Source of the DNA: an uncultured delta proteobacterium
GTDB taxonomy: Bacteria; Myxococcota_A; UBA9160; JAFDET01
Assembly (NCBI GenBank): GCA_947259215.1
Contig: CAMYLJ010000001.1
Location: forward strand, 1-64,000
Length of the DNA stretch: 64,000 nt
Reading direction: 5' to 3'
Position 1 is the stretch's first letter; the number at the start of each line of letters is the position of its first letter. Below the pieces are notes generated by a model. It saw only the letters and a list, made by a program, of their open reading frames with translations. It had not been told where the DNA came from and did not search any database. Below are positions 39,878 through 48,085 of the stretch, one piece after another. The translations under genes were made by a program, and so were the position numbers.

Positions 39878-40648
39878 CTATCCCGCGCTCAGCAGATCCA
39901 GCTGGCGCTTGGCTTCTGCGGCCCTCGGCGAGTCCGGGTACTCGCTCACGACCCGTTCGAACACGTCTCGTGCGGCCTTCTGGTATCCCGGGCCCAGCTT
40001 CAGCAGCACCTCGCCTTGACGGAAAAGCGCGTCGGGCGCCTTGTTTCCGTCCGGATAGCGTTCCACCACGTTGGCGAAGCGGAGGATCGCCTTCTCGTTG
40101 TCTCCCTGCGTCTCGTAGCAGTCCGCCATCCAATACAGCGCGTCGTCCGCGTACGGCGAAGACCCGAAAGTTTGCAGAAATTCCCGGAAGCCTTCAATAC
40201 ACGCCTGGACCTCGTTGCGGCGCCAGGCGCCGTACGCCGCCCGATACGCCGCGACCTCCTCAGCGGATCCGGCTGGAGCTGCGCCGGGGCTGCCGTCGAT
40301 CTGCGCGTCGGAGGAAGGCGTCCCGGCGTCGGGTGGCAGCTCGTCCGGCGGCGGAGGCGGGGCGCCGGGCACGGCGGCGTCCCGGCGCGCAGCTTCCGCC
40401 TCGGACAAGGCGCGCTGCGACTGGTGGCTCGCCACCTCCAGCTGCCCGCGCAGGCCGGCCACCTCCTGGGTGAGCGCGTCCACCTGGGCCGACAGGTCCG
40501 CCAGCTGCTCCCGCGTCTGCTGCCCTACGTCGCCGCCCTCGAGCTGGTAGACCTGGTTCTCCAGCTTGCGGAACTCCGCGACCGAGACGCAGCCCGACGC
40601 CAGCGCCAGCACCGCGACGACACAGAGCAGCCTCCCCGCTTCCCTCAT
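39878..40648 (-). CDS. cpoB: Cell division coordinator CpoB/YbgF (Tol-Pal associated)
   Basis: A 256-residue protein with a lipobox-like signal (VAVLALASGCVSV), an N-terminal coiled coil (FRKLENQVYQLEGG, LADLSAQVDALTQEVAGLRGQ), a proline-rich linker and a C-terminal TPR domain (YRAAYGAWRRNEVQACIEGF, PYADDALYWMADCYETQGD, AILRFANVVERYPDG). CpoB links the Tol-Pal system to peptidoglycan synthesis. Most orthologues are soluble periplasmic proteins; the Cys after the signal suggests a lipoprotein form here. It overlaps pal by 4 bp. Confidence 0.88.
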   Translation of the reverse strand: MREAGRLLCVVAVLALASGCVSVAEFRKLENQVYQLEGGDVGQQTREQLADLSAQVDALTQEVAGLRGQLEVASHQSQRALSEAEAARRDAAVPGAPPPPPDELPPDAGTPSSDAQIDGSPGAAPAGSAEEVAAYRAAYGAWRRNEVQACIEGFREFLQTFGSSPYADDALYWMADCYETQGDNEKAILRFANVVERYPDGNKAPDALFRQGEVLLKLGPGYQKAARDVFERVVSEYPDSPRAAEAKRQLDLLSAG

Positions 40649-41184
40649 CGGAGGACGGAGAATTCCGCGCGCCGGTTCTTGGCCCAGACCGCCTCGCCGC
40701 TGCCCGGCGCCGCCGGGCTCTCCTCGCCGAAGGACACCATCTCGATGCGGTTGTCGGGAATGCCCAGGCGCACGAGGTAGTCGCGGGTGGCCTTGGCCCG
40801 GCGCTCGCCGAGCGCGAAGTTGTACTCGTTGCTGCCGCGCTCGTCGCAGTGGCCCTGGATCTCCACCCGCACGTCCGGTCGCTGGCGCAGCACATCGAAG
40901 TTGTGCTTCAGGTCCGCCTGGGCGTCCGAGCGCAGGGCGCTCTGGTCGTAGTCGAAGTACACGGTGCGCAGGCCCATGCGCCGCGCGGCCGCGATCCCCT
41001 CGGCGTCCCGACTGGGCGGCGCGCCGCCGTACGGGTCCTCGCCGATCTGGCCGCGGGAGCCCTGGCTGCCGTCTCCGCCGGCACCCTCCGGCGGCTCGTC
41101 GCTCTTGCACCCTCCGGTGACGAGCGTGAGCGCGACAGCTGCAGCCACCATCAATCGGATGCCTGTCGATGCGGTTCGAACCAT
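40645..41184 (-). CDS. pal: Peptidoglycan-associated lipoprotein
   Basis: A 179-residue lipoprotein with lipobox LVTGGC (Cys about residue 26), a glycine/proline-rich linker and an OmpA-C domain: TVYFDYDQSALRSDAQADL, VEIQGHCDERGSNEYNFALG, RRAKATRDYLVRLGI and KNRRAEFSVLR. Pal binds peptidoglycan from the outer membrane and interacts with TolB. It sits between tolB and cpoB, as in most Gram-negatives. Confidence 0.95.
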   Translation of the reverse strand: MVRTASTGIRLMVAAAVALTLVTGGCKSDEPPEGAGGDGSQGSRGQIGEDPYGGAPPSRDAEGIAAARRMGLRTVYFDYDQSALRSDAQADLKHNFDVLRQRPDVRVEIQGHCDERGSNEYNFALGERRAKATRDYLVRLGIPDNRIEMVSFGEESPAAPGSGEAVWAKNRRAEFSVLR

Positions 41185-41217
41185 GCGTCTGGACCCTCCT
41201 GTCCGTCGGTTTCCGCC

Positions 41218-42549
41218 CTAGCGCTTCCCGGGAAAGGGACCCCACGCCGGGCTTGTGTTGTTCCCGGAACTCGCGGTCAACCGCCGCAGGTTCCGGCCGT
41301 CGAGGCCGATGGTGTAGATGTCGGCGGTCCCCCGCCGATTGGACGAGAACGCGAGGGACCGCCCGTCGGGAGCCCAGCTCGGACTCTCGTCGCTGCGGGG
41401 ATGGGTGACGATCGGCTCGTTCACCTGTCCCTCGGGGTCGATGATCCAGACGTCGAACTGCGCTCCCACCCGCGACTCGTAGGCGATCCATCGCCCGTCG
41501 GGCGACCACGCCGGCCCCGTATTGTACGCCCCCTGGAACGTGAGTCGACGGGGATTGTTCCCATCGGCGTCCATCAGGTAGAGCTGGGGCGAGCCCGAGC
41601 GATCCGAGACGAAGGCCATCCGACTGCCGTCCGGCGAGTAGCTGGGAGAGATGTCGATGGCGCTGTGCTCCGTCAGGCGCCGCCGGGAGCGCCCGTCCGG
41701 CCGGGACGTGAAGATCTCCGGCGCCCCGTCCACGGACATCACGAAGGCCAGGCGCTTGCCGTCGGGCGTGAAGACGCCCCGGTAGATGGGCGACTTGCCG
41801 TTGATGCGGGTCAGGAGCCGGCCCGGCTTGCGGCGGCCGCCGCGGCTGATGGTGAAGAGCGTCGGCTGGCCCCCGTGCCGGTACGACGTGTAGACCACCT
41901 CGTCCCCGTTCGGCGCCCAGCCCGGGAAGGCGTTGATCGAGCGGTTGCGGGTGGCCGCGCGCACTCCGGTCCCGTCGGAGTTCATCACGTACACCTCCTT
42001 GCGACCGCTGCGGTCGGAGATGAACGCGATCTCGGTGCTGGACACGCCCGATGCGCCCGTGAACTCCCGCACCACGTCGTCAGCGATGCGGCGCGCGATG
42101 ATCGGCAGGTCGGCCTGGGCGCCGAAGTAGCGCTTGCGCAGCAGGCCCCGGCAGCGGGCCACGTCCCAGATCCGGAACTCGACCACGACGCCCTGGCTCC
42201 CGGAGCGGATCTCGCCCTCCACCAGGGCGTCGGCGCCGATGTCCGACCACTGGCTGCAGACCGGCGGCTGCGGGGCATCCAGCGCCTGGCTCTCGTCGGG
42301 GCCGAGGAAGGCCTTGGGATCGAGGCTCTCGAAGAGCGGGGAAAAGTCGACGGACTCGCGGATGTCGCCGCGCAGCGAGGTGCCGTCCGCCAGCTGCGGC
42401 ACGGCGCGGCGGTCGCTGAAGCGCTGGATCGCGGCCTTGTACTCGCGCTCCCCCGGGTCCGTGACCCAGATCGGGGGCCGCTCCTCGGCCCGCGCAAAGG
42501 CAGCCGCGAGCACCAGCGCGGCCAGCGCGAGGGAGCAGACGCTGCGCAC
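41218..42549 (-). CDS. tolB: Tol-Pal system protein TolB
   Basis: A 443-residue periplasmic protein starting at GTG 42549, which overlaps the tolA stop by 1 bp. It has a signal peptide (SLALAALVLAAAFARAEE), an N-terminal domain (VPQLADGTSLRGDIRESVDF) and a six-bladed beta-propeller with repeated S(P)DG blades: FISDRSGRKEVYVMNSDG, PNGDEVVYTSYRHGG, SPDGSRMAFVSDRSGSPQLY, SPDGRWIAYES and APDGRSLAFSSNRRG. TolB binds Pal and TolA. The longer upstream frame is noise over tolA. Confidence 0.95.
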   Translation of the reverse strand: MRSVCSLALAALVLAAAFARAEERPPIWVTDPGEREYKAAIQRFSDRRAVPQLADGTSLRGDIRESVDFSPLFESLDPKAFLGPDESQALDAPQPPVCSQWSDIGADALVEGEIRSGSQGVVVEFRIWDVARCRGLLRKRYFGAQADLPIIARRIADDVVREFTGASGVSSTEIAFISDRSGRKEVYVMNSDGTGVRAATRNRSINAFPGWAPNGDEVVYTSYRHGGQPTLFTISRGGRRKPGRLLTRINGKSPIYRGVFTPDGKRLAFVMSVDGAPEIFTSRPDGRSRRRLTEHSAIDISPSYSPDGSRMAFVSDRSGSPQLYLMDADGNNPRRLTFQGAYNTGPAWSPDGRWIAYESRVGAQFDVWIIDPEGQVNEPIVTHPRSDESPSWAPDGRSLAFSSNRRGTADIYTIGLDGRNLRRLTASSGNNTSPAWGPFPGKR

Positions 42550-43304
42550 TAGAACACGTCCTCGGGACTGAAGCCGAACTCCCAGTCGCCCGCCTCCGGC
42601 GGAGGCGGCAAGGGGCTCGCCTTGGCCAGGGCACGCAGCACGCTGTCGTCGTACCACGGGTTGCCGGAGCGGCGTGTGATCTTTGGCACGCCCACGACGT
42701 TTCCGGAGGCATCCAGCTCGACGCGCACGTGGGCCTGGAGATTCTGGTGCCGGAACCCGGGCGCCAGCACCCAGGCGTTGCGCACCCGGATGCGCACCGT
42801 GCGCCGCCAGGCCATCTCCTCCGGGCTGACCCGCACGCCCCGCACCGCGCCGGTCGCGCCGGCGACCCCGGCCACCTGCGTGGGCTTCGCGGCCGGCTTC
42901 TCCGGCTTCTCGCCCGCCCGTTCGCGCATCTCCTTCAGCAGGTCCTCGTAGCTCTTCTGCGGCTCCGCCTTCGGCTTCGGGTCGGCCTTCGGCGTGGGAG
43001 CGGGCTTGGGCTTCGCCTGGGGCGCGGCGGGCTCCTTCGGCAGCACGACCTTCTTCGGCTTGGGCGCCGCCTTGGGGCTGGGCGGGGCGGGCGCCGCCCC
43101 CGGCAGCGCCGCCACCAGGTCCACCGAGACCACCGCCGGCAGCGCAAAGCTCCGGCCCGGCGGGGTCGGCGACACCGAGAGCACCACCACCACCGCCAGG
43201 TGCAGCAGCCCCGACGCGATCAGGACCCGGCGAAGCTCCTGCCGCCGCAGCGAGTCGAGCCCGGCGCTCCACTGAATCTCCCGTACCGCCGCCTCGCGGA
43301 CCAC
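42549..43304 (-). CDS. tolA: TolA/TonB-type energy transducer of the Tol system
   Basis: A 251-residue protein with one N-terminal helix (RRVLIASGLLHLAVVVVLSV), a Pro/Lys/Ala-rich spacer (about residues 70-135, repeated PKPKAEP-like units) and a C-terminal TonB/TolA domain (LQAHVRVELDASGNVVG, ITRRSGNPWYDDSVLRALAKA). Its place between tolR and tolB assigns it as TolA. The spacer is much shorter than in E. coli TolA. Confidence 0.88.
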   Translation of the reverse strand: MVREAAVREIQWSAGLDSLRRQELRRVLIASGLLHLAVVVVLSVSPTPPGRSFALPAVVSVDLVAALPGAAPAPPSPKAAPKPKKVVLPKEPAAPQAKPKPAPTPKADPKPKAEPQKSYEDLLKEMRERAGEKPEKPAAKPTQVAGVAGATGAVRGVRVSPEEMAWRRTVRIRVRNAWVLAPGFRHQNLQAHVRVELDASGNVVGVPKITRRSGNPWYDDSVLRALAKASPLPPPPEAGDWEFGFSPEDVF

Positions 43305-43307
43305 CGC

Positions 43308-43715
43308 TCATCGCTCCGGCTCGGTCACCATGCCGAGCTTGCTGGCACCGGCCTCCCGCGCGGCCGCCATGGCCTTGGCCACGTTGCCGTAGGGGGCCGC
43401 CTCGTCCGCGCGCAGGTAGAGATCCTTGGAGTCCCGGCCCTCGAAGATCGCCTTGAGCTTCTCCGCCAGCTCTCCCACGGCCACCTCCGTGCCCTGGACG
43501 AAGACGCTGCCGTCCTTCTTGACCGTCAGCACCAGGGGGTCGTCGCGGGTGCGCAGGGGCTGGGTCGAGGTCTCGGGCAGGTTGACGTCGACCCCGGACA
43601 TCATGAGGGGCGCCGTGACCATGAAGATCACGAGCAGCACCAGCATCACGTCCACGAACGGGGTGACGTTGATCTCGGACAGGGGCCGGTCGTTCGAGTG
43701 GCGTACCGCGGGCAC
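43308..43715 (-). CDS. tolR: Tol system stator protein TolR (ExbD family)
   Basis: A 135-residue protein with a single transmembrane helix, INVTPFVDVMLVLLVIFMV, that carries the conserved proton-path aspartate (FVDV). A periplasmic domain follows (DDPLVLTVKKDGSVFVQG, LYLRADEAAPYGNVAKAMAA). Together with TolQ it uses proton flow to energise TolA during outer-membrane constriction. It starts 6 bp after the tolQ stop. Confidence 0.95.
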   Translation of the reverse strand: MPAVRHSNDRPLSEINVTPFVDVMLVLLVIFMVTAPLMMSGVDVNLPETSTQPLRTRDDPLVLTVKKDGSVFVQGTEVAVGELAEKLKAIFEGRDSKDLYLRADEAAPYGNVAKAMAAAREAGASKLGMVTEPER

Positions 43716-43721
43716 GTGGGC

Positions 43722-44468
43722 TCAGCCGTTCGCAGCGCGCGCCGGCGGATTGTCGGCGTCCGCCAGGCGCTGGAAGTCGGACTCCAGGTCGTCGACGAAC
43801 AGATCCAGCGCTGCCAGCACCTGCCGCACCTCACCGACGAAGTGGTTGTAGAAGATCGTGGCCGGGATCGCGGCCAGCAGGCCCACCGCCGTGGCGATGA
43901 GCGCCTCCGCGATGCCCGGCGCCACCACCGCCAGGGTCGCCGTCCCGGCCCGGCCGATGCCCTGGAAGGCGTTGATGATGCCCACCACGGTGCCGAAGAG
44001 CCCGATGAAGGGCGCGGCGCTGCCCGTCGTCGCCAGGAAGGAAAGCCCCCGCTCCAGGCGCAGGGCCTCGCGCGACGCCGCCCAGCGCACGTGCTGCGAC
44101 AGCGTCCGCAGCTGGCGCTCGGACAGGTCGCGTCCCGCGCGCTTGCCGGCGAGCTTCGCCATGCGGTGGATCTCGGCGTAGCCCGCGAGGAACACGTTCG
44201 CGAGCGGACTCGCGTCGCAGCTACGCCCGGCGTCGTAGGCGGCGTCGAGGGAGCCGTCGTGATAGACCTCGAGAAACGCCTCGCTATCCTCGCCGGCGCT
44301 CCGCAGCTCGCGCCACTTGGTGTAGATGAGCGCCCAGGATACGATCGAAAATACGAACAGGATGAGGAGGACGAGCTGGACGATCCACCCGGCCTGAAGC
44401 ATCAGGTCGAGGGCATCGATCCCCGCGAGACGTCCCCCCATGGCCGTCCCTGCGACGAGCAAGCGCAT
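43722..44468 (-). CDS. tolQ: Tol system motor protein TolQ (ExbB family)
   Basis: A 248-residue three-helix MotA/TolQ/ExbB protein. Helix 1 is GWIVQLVLLILFVFSIVSWALI, followed by a cytoplasmic loop. Helix 2 is SAAPFIGLFGTVVGIINAF with the conserved GLxGTVxG. Helix 3 is IAEALIATAVGLLAAIPATI. Translation could start at ATG 44468 or at the in-frame ATG nine codons later (MGGRLAG). It is first in tolQRAB-pal-cpoB and divergent from pepA. Confidence 0.94.
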   Translation of the reverse strand: MRLLVAGTAMGGRLAGIDALDLMLQAGWIVQLVLLILFVFSIVSWALIYTKWRELRSAGEDSEAFLEVYHDGSLDAAYDAGRSCDASPLANVFLAGYAEIHRMAKLAGKRAGRDLSERQLRTLSQHVRWAASREALRLERGLSFLATTGSAAPFIGLFGTVVGIINAFQGIGRAGTATLAVVAPGIAEALIATAVGLLAAIPATIFYNHFVGEVRQVLAALDLFVDDLESDFQRLADADNPPARAANG

Positions 44469-44548
44469 CCCTCCTGTTGGGGGCCACGGCAGTCTAGGGA
44501 AGCCCCTCCGTCAGTTCAACAAAACGCCCCGGAACAGAAGGAGAATCG

Positions 44549-46066
44549 ATGCAGGTCCGAGTCGCCGCCTCCGATCCCGCACGCGCGGCCGTCGACGTGC
44601 TGGTGCTGCCCAGCTTCGAGCTGGACCCGAAGAAGTGGCAGCTGCCCGCGCGGGTCGCGCGGCTCGACCGCGCCCTGGGCGGGGCCCTGGCCGCCGCCGT
44701 GCGCAGCGGCGACTTCCGCGGCCGCGAGGGGGACGCGCTGACGGTCTACCCGGACGGCGCCATCGCGGCCAGGCGCGTGGTGCTGCTGGGCCTGGGCGCC
44801 AACTCCGAAGCCCACCCCGACACCCTGCGGCGCGCCGCCGGCCGGGCCGTGGGAGCCGCCCGCGCGCGCCGGGCCACGAGCCTGGCCATCGCGGCGCCGA
44901 CCCTGCGCCGGGTGCGGCTGGCGCCCGGGGCGCGCGCCCTGGCGGAGGGCGCCGTGCTCGGCGACTACCGCTTCGACGCCTACCAGGAGAAGCCGAAGGA
45001 GCCCTCGCCGCCGCTCGCTACGACCACCCTGCTCTACGAGCGCCAGGCGGACGCCCGCAGCGCCCGCGCGCCAGCCGACCGGGGCGTCGCGGTGGCCGAG
45101 TCGCAGAACTTCGCGCGCGAGCTCTCCAACCAGCCCGGCAACGCCCTGCCGCCGGCCGCGCTGGCGCGGGCCGCCCAGCGCATGGCCCGCGAGACTGGCC
45201 TGCGCTGCCGGGTGCTCGGCGTGGCCGAGCTCGAGAAGCGCAAGATGGGCGGGATCCTGGCCGTGGGGGGCGGCAGCGCCAACACGCCCCGCCTGGTGGT
45301 GCTGGAGCACGGCCGCCCGCCGAAGGGCGCGCGCAAGCGTCCCACCATCGCCCTGGTGGGCAAGGGCGTCACCTTCGACTCCGGCGGCGTCTCCATCAAG
45401 CCCTCCGCCGGCATGGACAAGATGAAGCACGACATGTCCGGGGCGGCCGCGGTGGTGGGGACCCTGCGGGCCTGCGCCCTGCTGAAGCTGCCCCTCCACG
45501 TGGTGGGCGTCGTCGGCGCGGCCGAGAACCTGCCCTCGGGCACCGCCTACCGGCCCGGCGACCTGGTGCGCACGGCGGCGGGCAAGACCATCGAGGTGCT
45601 GAATACCGATGCCGAAGGACGCGTCGTACTGGCCGACGCGCTCCACTTCGCCAGGAGCGAGTTCGAGCCGGCGGCGATGATCGATCTGGCCACCCTCACG
45701 GGCGCCTGCATCATCGCGCTCGGCGGCTGGTGCTCCGGCGTGATGGGGGACGAGGACCTGGTGGAGCGCATCCGCAAGGCCGGCGAGGCCACGGCCGAGC
45801 GGGCGTGGCCGCTGCCCTTGTGGGAGGAGCACCGGAAGCACGTGAAGAGCAAGGTGGGCGACCTCAAGAACACCGGCGGCCGCGACGCCGGCGCCATCAC
45901 GGCGGGCGCCTTCCTGTCGTACTTCAGCGAGGGCACGCCCTGGGCGCACATCGATATCGCGGGCACCGCGGACACGGACAAACCCGGTCCGTACCAGCCG
46001 GCGGGCGCCACGGGCGTCGGCGTCCGGCTGCTGGTGGACCTGCTCGAGAACTGGCGAAAGGCCTAG
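44549..46066 (+). CDS. pepA: Leucyl aminopeptidase (M17)
   Basis: A 505-residue dimetal aminopeptidase. Catalytic domain motifs: LVGKGVTFDSGGVSIKPS (metal/catalytic Lys and Asp), MDKMKHDMSGAAAVVGT, GAAENLPSGTAYRPGD and NTDAEGRVVLADAL with the Asp/Glu/Arg triad. DIAGTADTDKPGPYQPAGATG forms the C-terminal part. It releases N-terminal amino acids in peptide turnover, and PepA relatives also bind DNA in some bacteria. An 8-bp GC hairpin follows the stop. Confidence 0.95.
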   Translation: MQVRVAASDPARAAVDVLVLPSFELDPKKWQLPARVARLDRALGGALAAAVRSGDFRGREGDALTVYPDGAIAARRVVLLGLGANSEAHPDTLRRAAGRAVGAARARRATSLAIAAPTLRRVRLAPGARALAEGAVLGDYRFDAYQEKPKEPSPPLATTTLLYERQADARSARAPADRGVAVAESQNFARELSNQPGNALPPAALARAAQRMARETGLRCRVLGVAELEKRKMGGILAVGGGSANTPRLVVLEHGRPPKGARKRPTIALVGKGVTFDSGGVSIKPSAGMDKMKHDMSGAAAVVGTLRACALLKLPLHVVGVVGAAENLPSGTAYRPGDLVRTAAGKTIEVLNTDAEGRVVLADALHFARSEFEPAAMIDLATLTGACIIALGGWCSGVMGDEDLVERIRKAGEATAERAWPLPLWEEHRKHVKSKVGDLKNTGGRDAGAITAGAFLSYFSEGTPWAHIDIAGTADTDKPGPYQPAGATGVGVRLLVDLLENWRKA

Positions 46067-46087
46067 GGGCCGGTACCTTCCGGCCCC
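46066..46087 (+). terminator. GC hairpin after pepA
   Basis: Arms GGGGCCGG and CCGGCCCC with a 6-nt loop, starting at the last base of the pepA stop. There is no U tract, so it may be a weak terminator or mRNA stabiliser. Confidence 0.45.
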
Positions 46088-46106
46088 CACAGGAGGAGCT
46101 TCGACG

Positions 46107-46508
46107 ATGACCCGCGCTGCAACCCCTTCGACCCTCTCGACCGCACTCGCCGCCGTGGCGGCCCTGGCCGTCGGCCTGGCGTTCGCACCGACCGACGCCT
46201 CCGCAGGCGACGCCGCCGCCGGCAAGACCCTCTACACCACCAACTGCCTCTCGTGCCACGGCGCCACCGGCAAGGGCGACGGCCCGGTGGGCGCGGCGCT
46301 GAATCCGAAGCCCCGCGACTTCTCCACCGGCGACTTCAAGTTCGACGCCGACAAGAACGGCACGCCCGGCGAGGACGCGGACCTCACACTGGTCATCAAG
46401 ACCGGCGCTGCGGCCTACGGCGGCTCGCCCCTGATGGCCCCGTGGCCGACCCTGTCGGACGCCGACGTGGCCAACGTGATCGCGTACGTCCGCTCGCTGA
46501 AGCAGTAG
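46107..46508 (+). CDS. Periplasmic cytochrome c
   Basis: A 133-residue protein with a signal peptide (ALAAVAALAVGLAFAPTDASAG) and a class I cytochrome c fold: CLSCH in TLYTTNCLSCHGATGKGDGP, a loop GAALNPKPRDFSTGDF, and the axial methionine in GGSPLMAPWPTLSDADV. The C-terminal helix ANVIAYVRSLKQ completes it. Probably an electron carrier or part of a larger oxidoreductase encoded elsewhere. AGGAG lies before ATG 46107. Confidence 0.88.
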   Translation: MTRAATPSTLSTALAAVAALAVGLAFAPTDASAGDAAAGKTLYTTNCLSCHGATGKGDGPVGAALNPKPRDFSTGDFKFDADKNGTPGEDADLTLVIKTGAAAYGGSPLMAPWPTLSDADVANVIAYVRSLKQ

Positions 46509-46529
46509 CGGCCGCTTCCCTTCCGCGGA

Positions 46530-46554
46530 GCCGGGGGCGCCTCGCGTCCCCGGC
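46530..46554 (+). terminator. GC-rich hairpin after the cytochrome c gene
   Basis: GCCGGGG and CCCCGGC with an 11-nt loop, then TTCGCGTCCTCT. The U tract is poor, so rho-independent action is uncertain. Confidence 0.45.
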
Positions 46555-46603
46555 TTCGCGTCCTCTGCTACGCTCGCTCCCTCGTCTCCCGTAGGAGCCG
46601 AGT

Positions 46604-47569
46604 GTGCCCCCCGATCCCGATCCGGACACCGAGCGCGAAGAAGCCCCCCTCCCCGCCCCCACGCCGCCCGGGGCCGCGGCGACGCCGCCCGCGCCCGCCG
46701 AGAGCGGCGTCGGCCTTCCGGACGCCCTCACCCGCTACATGGCGCAGCTGCGCCACCACGCGCCCATCTCGCGTGAGGAGGAGCACGCCCTGGCGGTGCG
46801 CTGGGTGGAGGACGGCGACGTGGAGGCGGCCCGGGAGCTGGTGTTGGCCAACCTGCGCCTGGTGGTGAAGATCGCCATGGAGTACCGGCGCGCCTGGACG
46901 AACGTCCTGGACCTGATCCAGGAGGGCAACGTGGGCCTGATGCAGGCGGTCCAGCGCTTCGACCCCTACCAGGGCGTGAAGCTCTCCTCCTACGCCGTCT
47001 ACTGGATCCGCGCCTACATCCTGAAGCACCTGATCGACAACATCCGCATGGTGCGCATGGGCTCGAGCCGCGCCGAGCGCAAGCTCTTCTTCCGGCTGAA
47101 CAAGGAGAAGCGTGCCCTCGAGGCCCAGGGCTACAAGGTGGAGCCCGCCCTGCTGGCGGAGCGCCTGGACGTGTCCGAGGAGGACGTGGTCTCCATGGAG
47201 CAGCGCCTGGCCCAGGGCGAGCTCTCGACGGACGCGCCCTACGGCCGCGACGACGACCGCTCGACCACCCTCGGCGACATGCTCTCCGGCGGCGACCGCG
47301 ACGCCGAGGGCGCCGTGGGCGACGCCGAGCTGCGGCGGGTCTTCCTGGAGAAGGTGCAGGACTTCGCGGCGACCCTGGACGAGCGCGAGCAGCGCATCGT
47401 GGCCGAACGCATCCTGGCCGAGGAGCCGAAGACCCTGCAGCAGCTGGGCGACGCCTTCGGGCTCACCCGCGAGCGCGTGCGCCAGCTCGAGAAGGGGGTC
47501 GTGACGCGGCTGCGCGAGTACCTGAAGGAGAATCTGGTCGACTTCGAGTACTACGCGCCGGGGACCTAG
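46604..47569 (+). CDS. rpoH: RpoH-like RNA polymerase sigma factor
   Basis: A 321-residue sigma-70 family protein starting at GTG 46604 after AGGAG. Region 1.2/2: LTRYMAQLRHHAPISREEEHAL, ELVLANLRLVVKIAMEYR, DLIQEGNVGLMQAVQRFDPYQG and KLSSYAVYWIRAYI. Region 3: RLDVSEEDVVSMEQRL. Region 4: LGDAFGLTRERVRQLEKGVV. Length and the RLNKEKRALEAQG-type RpoH box favour heat-shock sigma over the primary sigma. The stop codon lies inside the 77-bp repeat. Confidence 0.85.
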   Translation: MPPDPDPDTEREEAPLPAPTPPGAAATPPAPAESGVGLPDALTRYMAQLRHHAPISREEEHALAVRWVEDGDVEAARELVLANLRLVVKIAMEYRRAWTNVLDLIQEGNVGLMQAVQRFDPYQGVKLSSYAVYWIRAYILKHLIDNIRMVRMGSSRAERKLFFRLNKEKRALEAQGYKVEPALLAERLDVSEEDVVSMEQRLAQGELSTDAPYGRDDDRSTTLGDMLSGGDRDAEGAVGDAELRRVFLEKVQDFAATLDEREQRIVAERILAEEPKTLQQLGDAFGLTRERVRQLEKGVVTRLREYLKENLVDFEYYAPGT

Positions 47570-47641
47570 CAGACGGAGCCCGAGGGGCTCCGTTTGCGGC
47601 GCGAGCCGACCCAAGACTCCGTCTTGGGTCGGCCTGCTAGG
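47565..47641. repeat. 77-bp hairpin element, copy 1
   Basis: The ends CCTAGCAG and CTGCTAGG are inverted repeats. Inside are two hairpins: GGAGCCC...GGGCTCC followed by GTTTGC, and GCCGACCCAAGAC/GTCTTGGGTCGGC. The element contains the stop codon of rpoH on the plus strand and the stop codon of the next gene on the minus strand, and must act as a bidirectional terminator. A second copy lies 418 bp away. Confidence 0.9.
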
Positions 47642-47966
47642 GCTCCGCGCAGCACTCCTCCACCAGGGCGCGCAGGCGTGCCGCGGCCTCGCGCCGCGGC
47701 GGCACCCGGCTGCGTTCCCAGCGCCCGAGGCAGCGGGCCCGCTCCTCCCGGGGCAGCCACGAGAAGCTGCGCCGTCCGCGCAGGCGCGGCTGCCACTCGA
47801 GCAGCGCCAGCCCGGCCGCCAGGCCCGCCCGCCGCAAGCGGCTCCAGGCCCGCAGGCGCGCATCCAGGGCGGGGGCCAGGTCGCAGTCCTCCGCGCCCGG
47901 CGGGAGCCAGGCGTCCGCCACGTTGTAGAAGGTGCGGTAGCGCGCGGGCGAGAGCGGTCGCGACAT
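47637..47966 (-). CDS. Small protein between two 77-bp repeats, unknown
   Basis: A 109-residue arginine/leucine-rich protein starting at ATG 47966 (SPARYRTFYNVADAWLPPG, LAAGLALLEWQPRLRGRRSF, LPREERARCLGRWERS, ARLRALVEECCAEP). The YRTFYNVADAWLPPG opening recalls subunit-3-type partners of GMC oxidoreductases, but no such oxidoreductase is here. It is flanked on both sides by copies of the same 77-bp element, so the gene and repeats may have moved together. Its stop codon belongs to repeat copy 1. Confidence 0.45.
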   Translation of the reverse strand: MSRPLSPARYRTFYNVADAWLPPGAEDCDLAPALDARLRAWSRLRRAGLAAGLALLEWQPRLRGRRSFSWLPREERARCLGRWERSRVPPRREAAARLRALVEECCAEP

Positions 47967-47982
47967 CGGCCGAGGGCGCGAT

Positions 47983-48059
47983 GCTAGCTGACGGAGCCCG
48001 AAGGGCTCCGTTTGCGGCGCAAGCCGACCCAAGACTTCGTCTTGCGTCGGCTTGCTAGC
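47983..48059. repeat. 77-bp hairpin element, copy 2
   Basis: Same length and order as copy 1, with GCTAGC at both ends and the same two hairpins (GGAGCCCGAAGGGCTCC and CCGACCCAAGAC/GTCTTGCGTCGG). It differs at a handful of positions. It lies just upstream of the enoyl-CoA hydratase and of the small minus-strand gene. Confidence 0.9.
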
Positions 48060-48085
48060 CTCCCGAGAGTCGAGGAGGAGCCCCC

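Noticed and set aside
41218-43311. A 697-residue TolB with a long N-terminal extension
   Set aside because: The extra 254 residues overlap tolA out of frame; GTG 42549 gives a normal signal peptide and overlaps the tolA stop.
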